NCBI GenBank assembly: GCA_025350685.1 | Contig: JANXXK010000131.1 | Span: forward strand, 1 to 44,624 | Source of the DNA: Alphaproteobacteria bacterium | Lineage (GTDB): Bacteria; Pseudomonadota; Alphaproteobacteria; Caulobacterales; Caulobacteraceae | DNA: 44,624 nt | Direction of reading: 5' to 3' | Part shown: one piece after another, positions 35,802 through 42,754 of the stretch | Layout: each line of letters starts with the position of its first letter | Position numbering within the stretch: position 1 is the stretch's first letter | The notes under the pieces: model-generated | What the model was told of the DNA's origin: nothing | Databases searched by the model: none | Seen by the model: only the letters and a program-made list of their open reading frames with translations | Position numbers and translations under genes: made by a program

Positions 35802-36505
35802 CCGCGTCCCTTGAGCCCCGTCGCCACCAGATAGAGTTCCGAGCTGTCCGCCCGGCTGGCCTTGGGCTTCACCGTCTTCACGCTGGTGAAGTGGTGCTTC
35901 AGCTTGGCGATCACCTCGGCGGTCTCGCCGCCCTGGAAGGCCTTGGCGATGAACGAGCCGCCGGGCTTCAGCACCTCGACCGCGAAGTCCGCGCCGGCCT
36001 CGATCAGGCCGACGATGCGCAGGTGGTCGGTCTGGCGGTGGCCCACGGTGTTCGGCGCGATGTCCGACATCACCAGGTCAGGCGCCCCACCCAGCAGGCG
36101 GATCAGCTCCGGCCCGCAGGCCGGGTCGGTAAAGTCCATTTCGAGGATGATCGCCGGCGGCAGCGGGTCCACCGGCAAGAGGTCAACGCCGACGATGTGG
36201 GTCACGCCGCGCTCCAGGGCCACCTGGGTCCAGCCGCCGGGTGCGGCGCCCAGGTCGACCACCCTGGCGCGGGGCCTGAGTAGCCGCAGCTTGTCGTCGA
36301 TCTCAGTCAGCTTGAAGGCCGCGCGGCTGCGATAGCCATGCGCGCGGGCCTTGGCGGCGAAGGGGTCGTTGATCTGCCGCGTCAGCCAGGCCTGCTGCGA
36401 GGGCGTGCGCTTCCAGGCGGTCTTCAGCCGCTCGGGCGTCGTCCGCCCGGCCTCCGTCCCACCCGTCGGCGGCTTGACCATGCGTTTGCGAGGGGGCTCG
36501 GTCAT
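35798..36505 (-). CDS. rlmE: 23S rRNA 2'-O-ribose methyltransferase RlmE
   Basis: The 235-residue enzyme methylates U2552 of 23S rRNA in Escherichia coli (FtsJ/RrmJ). The fold is visible: DPFAAKARAHGYRSRAAFKL (catalytic Lys), VVDLGAAPGGWTQVA (SAM site), VMSDIAPNTVGHRQTDH (catalytic Asp), FIAKAFQGGE (second Lys) and ASRADSSELYLVATG (Glu). The N-terminal 25 residues are an Arg/Lys-rich extension. The ATG at 36505 overlaps the end of the ppx/gppA gene by four bases. Confidence 0.95.
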   Translation of the reverse strand: MTEPPRKRMVKPPTGGTEAGRTTPERLKTAWKRTPSQQAWLTRQINDPFAAKARAHGYRSRAAFKLTEIDDKLRLLRPRARVVDLGAAPGGWTQVALERGVTHIVGVDLLPVDPLPPAIILEMDFTDPACGPELIRLLGGAPDLVMSDIAPNTVGHRQTDHLRIVGLIEAGADFAVEVLKPGGSFIAKAFQGGETAEVIAKLKHHFTSVKTVKPKASRADSSELYLVATGLKGRG

Positions 36506-37581
36506 TGGGCGTCGCCGGACCCGCGGCCACGCCGGCGGCGTCGGCGCCGCCCGCCCCGGTCGGCCATCAGCGACAGCAGTATGCCTTCGCGCAGGCCCCG
36601 GTCGGCGACCCGCACCCGGCTGCACGGCCACAGCTCCTGCACCGCCTGCAGGATCGCCGCCCCGGCCAGCACCAGGTCGGCGCGGTCGGGCCCGATGCAG
36701 GGCTGGTCGGCGCGCTCGCGGGCGCTCAGCGCCAACAGCCGCCCGGCCGCCGCGTCGCAGTCGTCCCGGGTCATCCAGATGCCGTCCACGCGGCTACGGT
36801 CATAGCGCGGCAGCTCCAGGTGCAGGCCAGCCAGGCTGGTGATCGCGCCGGAGGTGCCGATCAGGTGCGCCCGGTCGGCGTCGAACACCTCGCGCAGGCC
36901 GTCGGCGCGGCGGAAGGCGCCGATCTCGGCCTTCACGGTCTCGACCATCTCGCGGAACCAGGCCTCAGTCGCCGTATCGCCCTCCGGGAACCGCTCGGCC
37001 AGCGTCACCACCCCGATCGGCACGGACAGCCAGGCGCGCAGCGGCGGCATGCCGGTGGGGGGCGCGCCCTTCAGGTCGACCCAGCTGAGTTCCGTCGAGC
37101 CACCGCCCACATCGACCACCAGGGCCGCATCGGCCGAGCGGTCGATCAGGTTCAGGCAGCCTGCGACCGAAAGCCGCGCTTCCTCCTGGGGCGTGATGAT
37201 CTGCAGGCGCAGGCCGGTCTCGGCGCACACCCGCTCGATGAACTCCGGCCCGTTCCCAGCCATGCGGCAGGCCTGGGTGGCGATGGCGCGCAGCTTGACC
37301 ACCCGGCGGCGGCGCAGCTTCTCGGCGCTGACCTTCAGCGCCGCGAGCGCGCGCTCCATCGCCGCCTCGGAGAGCCGCCCGGACTGGCTGAGCCCCTCGC
37401 CCAGGCGGACGATTCGCGAAAACGCCTCGATGACGCGGAATCCGCCGCCCGCGCCCGGCGTGGCGATCAGCAGCCGGCAGTTGTTGGTGCCCAGGTCGAG
37501 CGCGCCATAGCAGGGCGGCTCGCTGATAGGCTGGTCCCGGCCGCGAATAACGGCTGCGGGCGCGCTCGGCGCCTCGGTCAT
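36502..37581 (-). CDS. Ppx/GppA-family phosphatase
   Basis: The 359-residue protein has the ASKHA fold with GALDLGTNNCRLLIATPG (phosphate loop 1, about 26-43), SRIVRLGEGLSQSGRLSEAA, and VDVGGGSTELSWVDL (phosphate loop 2, about 160). It should hydrolyse exopolyphosphate or pppGpp; sequence alone cannot tell which. It lacks the C-terminal HD domain of long Ppx forms, so it is the short type. The last 20 residues are Arg/Gly rich. It leads a series with rlmE and a membrane gene, each joined by ATGA, a pairing also seen in other alphaproteobacteria. Confidence 0.92.
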   Translation of the reverse strand: MTEAPSAPAAVIRGRDQPISEPPCYGALDLGTNNCRLLIATPGAGGGFRVIEAFSRIVRLGEGLSQSGRLSEAAMERALAALKVSAEKLRRRRVVKLRAIATQACRMAGNGPEFIERVCAETGLRLQIITPQEEARLSVAGCLNLIDRSADAALVVDVGGGSTELSWVDLKGAPPTGMPPLRAWLSVPIGVVTLAERFPEGDTATEAWFREMVETVKAEIGAFRRADGLREVFDADRAHLIGTSGAITSLAGLHLELPRYDRSRVDGIWMTRDDCDAAAGRLLALSARERADQPCIGPDRADLVLAGAAILQAVQELWPCSRVRVADRGLREGILLSLMADRGGRRRRRRRGRGSGDAQ

Positions 37582-37790
37582 GGGCGGTTTCCGTCCCTCG
37601 CAGGCGCTGCGACAGGCGCGCGCCTCACTTCGAGGTTGAGTCTAGAGCGCGTTCCCGCGAAGGGGAAGCCGGTTAACCCTGGGGCCAGGGGTGGCGGGCC
37701 TGTTCGCCTCTCGGGAGGCTTAGCCTTGATCGAAAGGATATGAGCGCTACGTTCACCTTCCGGTCAGGAGAAGGGAGGTAGATTCGGATC

Positions 37791-38120
37791 ATGAACGCGC
37801 AGAGCGCCAAATTTGCGATCGGCCAGGTTGTTCGTCACCGCGTCTATCCCTTCCGCGGTGTGATCTTCGATGTGGATCCCACGTTCCAGAACACCGAGGA
37901 ATACTGGCTCTCGATCCCGGAAAACATCCGGCCGCACAAGGATCAGCCGTTCTACCACCTGTTGGCGGAGAACGATGAGAGCTCCTACGTGGCCTATGTC
38001 TCCGAGCAAAACCTGTTGCCGGACGACACCGACCAGCCGGTGGGCCACCCGCAGGCGGCCATGTTGTTCGAATCGTTCCGCGCCGGCCAGTACAAGCTCC
38101 GGCCCCGGATCAGCCATTAG
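37791..38120 (+). CDS. hspQ: Heat shock protein HspQ
   Basis: The 109-residue protein matches HspQ (YccV): AKFAIGQVVRHRVYPFRGVI, DVDPTFQNTEEYW, PFYHLLAEND, YVSEQNLLPD. In Escherichia coli it is a hemimethylated-DNA-binding protein and a specificity factor for Lon. The start follows GGGAGG by twelve bases, a long spacing. The 209-base gap to the divergent ppx/gppA gene carries GGTTAACC at 37671 and CTTGA at 37725; I could not match a heat-shock promoter with confidence. Confidence 0.93.
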   Translation: MNAQSAKFAIGQVVRHRVYPFRGVIFDVDPTFQNTEEYWLSIPENIRPHKDQPFYHLLAENDESSYVAYVSEQNLLPDDTDQPVGHPQAAMLFESFRAGQYKLRPRISH

Positions 38121-38202
38121 CGCGCATTAATTTGCCGGGCGACTGCGCCCCAGCGCCCAACTGCGAACGGAACTTCCACCGCAAACCCGCCATTCTGCGC
38201 CC

Positions 38203-39063
38203 ATGAGCGCGGACGGCTTTACCCCCGGCCCGCCCCCCGGGGCACGGCCCGACTGGACCATCGACCAAGGCTGGGACGCCTATTCCCAGGCCGAGCACGA
38301 CGTCTGGATCACGCTTTACGAGCGTCAGGCGGCGATGCTGCCGAACCGCGCCTGCAACCCGTTCCTGAAGGGCCTGGAGGCGCTGGACCTGCACCGCGCC
38401 GGCATTCCCGACTTCGCCCGGGTGAACGCCGAGCTACAACGCCTGACCGGCTGGACGGTGGTCGCCGTGCCGGGCCTGGTCCCCGACGAGGTGTTTTTCG
38501 ACCACCTGGCCAACCGCCGCTTCCCCGCGGGCCAGTTCATCCGCAAGCGCGACGAGCTCGACTACCTGCAGGAGCCGGACATCTTCCACGACGTGTTCGG
38601 CCACGTGCCCATGCTCACCGACCCGGTCTTCGCCGACTACATGGCCGCCTATGGTCGCGGCGGCCAGCGGGCGATGCAGCTCGGCCAGCTGCACAACCTG
38701 GCCCGCCTCTACTGGTACACGGTGGAATTCGGCCTGCTGCAGACCCCCGCCGGCGTGCGGATCTATGGCGCCGGCATCGTTTCCTCTCGGGCGGAATCGC
38801 TGTTCGCCCTGGACGATCCCTCGCCCAACCGCCTGGGCTTCGCGCTCGAGCGGGTGATGCGCACGCCCTACCGGATCGACGACTTCCAACAGGTCTATTT
38901 CATCGTCCCCTCGCTGCAGGCCCTGCTCGACGCCACCCTGCAGGAATTCGCCCCGATCTATGCGCGGCTGGCGAAGGCGCAGGATATCGGCATTGAGGCT
39001 ATCTTGCCCTCCGACGAGATCATCACGCGCGGCACCCAGGCTTACGCCAAGGCGAAGCCCTAA
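38203..39063 (+). CDS. phhA: Phenylalanine 4-monooxygenase
   Basis: The 286-residue iron enzyme hydroxylates phenylalanine to tyrosine with a pterin. The iron site is clear: the two His in DIFHDVFGHVPML (about 128-138) and the Glu in RLYWYTVEFGLL (about 170-180). The start of the domain has YSQAEHDVWITLYERQ. The length fits bacterial single-domain enzymes without the ACT domain of animals. No pterin carbinolamine dehydratase (phhB) is adjacent. It follows hspQ by 82 bases, probably as a separate unit. Confidence 0.95.
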   Translation: MSADGFTPGPPPGARPDWTIDQGWDAYSQAEHDVWITLYERQAAMLPNRACNPFLKGLEALDLHRAGIPDFARVNAELQRLTGWTVVAVPGLVPDEVFFDHLANRRFPAGQFIRKRDELDYLQEPDIFHDVFGHVPMLTDPVFADYMAAYGRGGQRAMQLGQLHNLARLYWYTVEFGLLQTPAGVRIYGAGIVSSRAESLFALDDPSPNRLGFALERVMRTPYRIDDFQQVYFIVPSLQALLDATLQEFAPIYARLAKAQDIGIEAILPSDEIITRGTQAYAKAKP

Positions 39064-39140
39064 CCCACAACCGGCTGCCGAGCCCAAGGTGGCGCCATCT
39101 TGCCGTAGGCCGGCAGCGCCAGACCAAATATCCGAAGATG

Positions 39141-40976
39141 CTACGACGCGGACGGGTCGGCGAGTACGGCAGCAATGATGTCAGGGTGGCTGAGATGCAG
39201 CAGGCGCCCCCCATCAACGACCACCTGGAGGCGCGCCCGCGGCATGGCGTCCCGCCAGAGGGCGCGCGGATCGGCGACGCCGGCGGCCAGGCCGTCCTGG
39301 GCGCCCATCAGGACTGTCCAGTCGGTGGAATAGGCCTGCGAGGGAATCGAGCCCCCGTCCGCGTGCAGCACGAACTCGCGGGCGAAGCCGTCGCCGCTCG
39401 ATGCCTGCCGCGAGGCCCGGACCCAGTCCGCACGGTTGGTCGGATCGGAAATCGCGGCCATATCGGACGGCGAGCCGCCCACCGCCTGCTCCGTGATGCG
39501 CAGGATCGAGCGCTCACTCGATAGCCGGGCCCCCATGCGCGCGAAGCTCTGCACCATCTGCGGATGGTCCAGCGCCAAGCCCATGAACGTCGCCAGCAAG
39601 CCGCGGGTGGCGCGAACACCTGGGGGCGTCGCGGACAGCAGTACGCCGCGCTCGACCCGTTCCGGGTGATCGGCGGCGAAGCGCAATGGCATCGCCACGC
39701 TGCGGCCGAGCAAACGCACACGGTCGAGCCCAAGGGCGTCCAGCACGTCGATCAGGTCGGCATTCGCGTCCTCCACGAAATCGCCGTCCGACGAGGTTGT
39801 CAGGCCGAAGCCGGGCCGCTCGACGCTGATCGGGCGTAGTCCCCTAGCTTGCAGAGCTTCGACAAGGATTCTTGGCAAATGGCGCCCCGTCGTCGGCGTA
39901 TGGAAGATGACCACCGGAACGGACTCTCGGGGGCCGTGATCTTCCACGGCAATGCGTCCCGCGCTCCGGCGTCGGCGCACAAATCTGAGCGGCGTGACCG
40001 AGGCGCCAGGCCCTAGAATCTCCACATCGGTCGCCGCGGCCAGCCGGGCGAGCGCATCGGTCCCGGCGACGAGCCGGCCCAGCGCCGTGCCGCTTTCAAC
40101 GCCGCAGCGCTCATAGATGAGCTTCAGGTCCGCCTTGGCGGTCTGATCCGAGACGCCCAGCGAGGCGGCGGCCACCGCCCGTGTCGCACCGAACGCGATC
40201 AGCAGCGCCAGCCGGCCCTGGCGGGCCGTAAGGCTGTAGGCGTCGGCCAGCGTGCGCCAGGTCGCGTCGCTGGTGGGCAGGTCGCCGAACGCCAGCTGGG
40301 CGAGTTGCCGGACAAAGTCCGGCTGCCGCCGGGCGCCGGTCTTCGCCATGGCCGCGGCGAGGGTCTCACGCGCGGTCTCGTAGGCGACGCCAGCCTCCGA
40401 TGCCGCCTCGCGCAGGTCGCCGCGACGAACCAGCGCGCTGGCCAGCCGCGTCTCGGCGCCGCTGAAGGTCCAGGCGGAAAACAAGGTCGGCCAGTCGATG
40501 CCCTCGGCGGACCGTACGCCCAGCACACCATAGTCCGCCGTGCCGGAGGACAACGCCTGGCGAACGTCAGCGTCGAGCGGCCACCTCAGCGCACGCCCCG
40601 GCGGGGCCACCGCCACCGCGACGGGACGGCCTCTGACGTCGTCAACGATCACGGAAAGCCGTGGCGACCCTGACCCGGCGTCCCGGATTGCCTGGGCGAG
40701 CGCCAGCTTCGGCAGGTCGAAGGCGGCAAACGCCCCGTCGCCGGCGACGATGCGGCCGTCACGCCGGCAAGCGGCCGTGGCGAAGGCCGACGGCGATACG
40801 CTGGCGGCGCCGCCCGAAGCCGCACTCGCCGCTTCGATCGCCACAGCGAGCGCCTTCGGTTCGTTCGCCAGGGCGGCCGCGAACCCCTCCGCGTCATCGG
40901 CGATGACCTCCAGGCCCCGGCCCTCGGCGCGGGCGTCACGGAAAGCCCGCAGGAAGGCGTCGGCGGATCGGCTCAT
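39141..40976 (-). CDS. LuxR-type HTH and alpha/beta-hydrolase fusion
   Basis: The 611-residue protein joins two parts. Residues about 1-330 hold a sensor-like region and a LuxR-type helix-turn-helix: LTARQGRLALLIAFGATRAV, AAASLGVSDQTAKADLKLIY at about 250-290. Residues about 350-611 are an alpha/beta hydrolase with the nucleophile elbow LLGRSVAMPL (GxSxA, the last Gly replaced), an acid in MGAQDGLA and a His in RLLHLSHPD. Such fusions occur in Caulobacterales and sphingomonads, with unknown ligand; the hydrolase part could sense or process a signal. It is divergent from the PEPxxWA-CTERM gene over 111 bases. Confidence 0.8.
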   Translation of the reverse strand: MSRSADAFLRAFRDARAEGRGLEVIADDAEGFAAALANEPKALAVAIEAASAASGGAASVSPSAFATAACRRDGRIVAGDGAFAAFDLPKLALAQAIRDAGSGSPRLSVIVDDVRGRPVAVAVAPPGRALRWPLDADVRQALSSGTADYGVLGVRSAEGIDWPTLFSAWTFSGAETRLASALVRRGDLREAASEAGVAYETARETLAAAMAKTGARRQPDFVRQLAQLAFGDLPTSDATWRTLADAYSLTARQGRLALLIAFGATRAVAAASLGVSDQTAKADLKLIYERCGVESGTALGRLVAGTDALARLAAATDVEILGPGASVTPLRFVRRRRSAGRIAVEDHGPRESVPVVIFHTPTTGRHLPRILVEALQARGLRPISVERPGFGLTTSSDGDFVEDANADLIDVLDALGLDRVRLLGRSVAMPLRFAADHPERVERGVLLSATPPGVRATRGLLATFMGLALDHPQMVQSFARMGARLSSERSILRITEQAVGGSPSDMAAISDPTNRADWVRASRQASSGDGFAREFVLHADGGSIPSQAYSTDWTVLMGAQDGLAAGVADPRALWRDAMPRARLQVVVDGGRLLHLSHPDIIAAVLADPSAS

Positions 40977-41087
40977 GCAGCGAGGAACAGTGTTCAGTGA
41001 ATTTCCGTCAACCCCCCAAATGGGGATGTCACAACCGTCGCCCTACCCCTAGCGCTGTGGCCAACAGTTTGTTGGTGAGGATTGAGA

Positions 41088-41651
41088 ATGCGTAAGAGTT
41101 TTGTGGCCGCCGTCGCGGCTCTATCCGGACTGGGGCTCGCTATTGGGGCGCCGGCCAAAGCCGTGACCCTCCCCTATTCAACCGGGACTGCAGCGGTCGC
41201 AAATCTCGGCGGCCATACTCCCGGCGATACGCTCTCTCTGGGAAGCGCCATTGGGGCACTCAACGGTCCAGGGACTTATACTCTGAGCAACGTCAGCTTT
41301 TCCGCGACCAATTTCCCCATCACACCAATTCCCTTCTCCGGCTCTTTGGCGGACACGCTGATCACATTGAACGGCACGTCAAACTATTCGGTCGCCTATA
41401 GTCTTCAACTCGGCGCCTATGACACGATCACCGTCGGCGGAAATAGCTTCGTTGCCGAAGGCTTGAAATTCTTCATCAACCCGCTGGTCCTGACCGCCGG
41501 TTCCAACCAATCCTCGATCGGCAAGTTGACCGCCACCGTCGCTGCCGCGGCGGTTCCGGAACCGGCCTCCTGGGCGCTGCTGATCGCGGGCTTCGGCGGC
41601 GTGGGTGCGATGCTGCGCCGCCGGCGGGGCCTGCCGGCCCTCGCCACCTAG
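41088..41651 (+). CDS. PEPxxWA-CTERM exported protein
   Basis: The 187-residue product has a signal peptide (about 1-25: MRKSFVAAVAALSGLGLAIG then APAKA) and a C-terminal sorting tail VPEPASWALLIAGFGGVGAM followed by RRRR. The mature part is Thr/Ser/Gly/Asn rich and beta-like, with no known domain. PEP-CTERM tails are handled by an exosortase in other bacteria; none is in this window. The ATG at 41088 has GAGG upstream. The less GC-rich codon use in the middle differs from the core genes, as is usual for such surface proteins. Confidence 0.88.
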   Translation: MRKSFVAAVAALSGLGLAIGAPAKAVTLPYSTGTAAVANLGGHTPGDTLSLGSAIGALNGPGTYTLSNVSFSATNFPITPIPFSGSLADTLITLNGTSNYSVAYSLQLGAYDTITVGGNSFVAEGLKFFINPLVLTAGSNQSSIGKLTATVAAAAVPEPASWALLIAGFGGVGAMLRRRRGLPALAT

Positions 41652-41692
41652 GAATGCGACCTTGGCGGAGTGCGGCACTGATGGAGTTTGAG

Positions 41693-42754
41693 ATGCGTAG
41701 GAATTTTGTCGTCGTCGCCGTCGCGGCCTTAACGCTGGCGGGCCTGGCGCCGCGTGCGAACGCTGAAGTCCATCAGGGCGACATGTCGCCCCAGAAGATC
41801 GCCTTCGGGAATGGGGGCGGCGGCCCGACCGGCGTTCAGGTCGTGGGCGACTTCCACATCGTCCACAGCGATGGATTCAAAGGCGCCGGCAAGCGCGTCG
41901 CCATCAGCGTGTTTAACGTCGCCTTCCGCAACGAGAAAGCCCAGGCCGCACAATCGAGCCAAACCACAAAATGGGGCTCCTACAGCGCCCTCGGCACGGC
42001 GATGATCAACACCCTGCACCAGACCAAGTCGGCCTATCAGCACACGACGATTTCCGGCGTCGATCAGGCCACGCGCCAACGAATCGCCGATGCTGCCTAC
42101 GCCGACTTCGTCGATCAGCTGACCAAGGCCGGCTACGACGTTGTGAGCGCCGGCGAGCTGGCGAAGCTGACGCCGGAATATTCGACCTGGACGGCACAGC
42201 CCAATTTCTCCGCCGGTCGCTATGGCGCCTACGTCGCGCCAACCGGCCGCAGTCTCTATTTCCTGCGCAGCGACACGGCCAAGGGTGACACCCAGGGCGA
42301 CCTGAGTGGCCTCGGGCAATCCTTTCAGGGCTTTGACGCCCCGCAGGCCTTCAAGCGCTCGCCCTATTTGGCCCACGACGGCAAGATCGGCGTCATCGCC
42401 GTCACCTTGATCGTCGACTATGGAACCTATTCCAACACCGGCAACACCAAGAACTTCAACGCCAAGATGAAGATCGGCTTCGCTCCGGGCGTGACGGCGC
42501 AGGCGGGCAGCTTCTACGACACCGCGACGCTCATTGAGTATTGGGGCCCCAACTCAGGCGGTTTCCCGGCGATTGCGGCGCTGGCGGCCCCCTTGGTCTC
42601 GGATCAAGCTTTCAGCGCGATCGACAACGGCGGCAATGGCGAAGGCGAAGTCATCCTGAACGCCGATCCGGCGCTTTTCGAGAAGGCCGCGCGGGAGGTC
42701 ACCCACGCGGTGAACGCCAGGCTTGTCGGGGTCTTTGCGACCGCGGCGCGCTAA
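41693..42754 (+). CDS. Secreted protein of unknown function
   Basis: I do not recognise this 353-residue protein. It has a signal peptide (about 1-23: MRRNFVVVAVAALTLAGLAP then RANA) and a soluble mature part with VQVVGDFHIVHSD, KRVAISVFNVAFRNE, TTISGVDQATRQRIADAAYA, FVDQLTKAGYDVVSAGEL and GRSLYFLRSD. A regular alternation of strands and helices suggests a single large domain. No Cys and no membrane helix are seen after the signal. It lies 41 bases after the PEPxxWA-CTERM gene and may share its transcript. The stop overlaps the convergent tamB stop. Confidence 0.7.
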   Translation: MRRNFVVVAVAALTLAGLAPRANAEVHQGDMSPQKIAFGNGGGGPTGVQVVGDFHIVHSDGFKGAGKRVAISVFNVAFRNEKAQAAQSSQTTKWGSYSALGTAMINTLHQTKSAYQHTTISGVDQATRQRIADAAYADFVDQLTKAGYDVVSAGELAKLTPEYSTWTAQPNFSAGRYGAYVAPTGRSLYFLRSDTAKGDTQGDLSGLGQSFQGFDAPQAFKRSPYLAHDGKIGVIAVTLIVDYGTYSNTGNTKNFNAKMKIGFAPGVTAQAGSFYDTATLIEYWGPNSGGFPAIAALAAPLVSDQAFSAIDNGGNGEGEVILNADPALFEKAAREVTHAVNARLVGVFATAAR

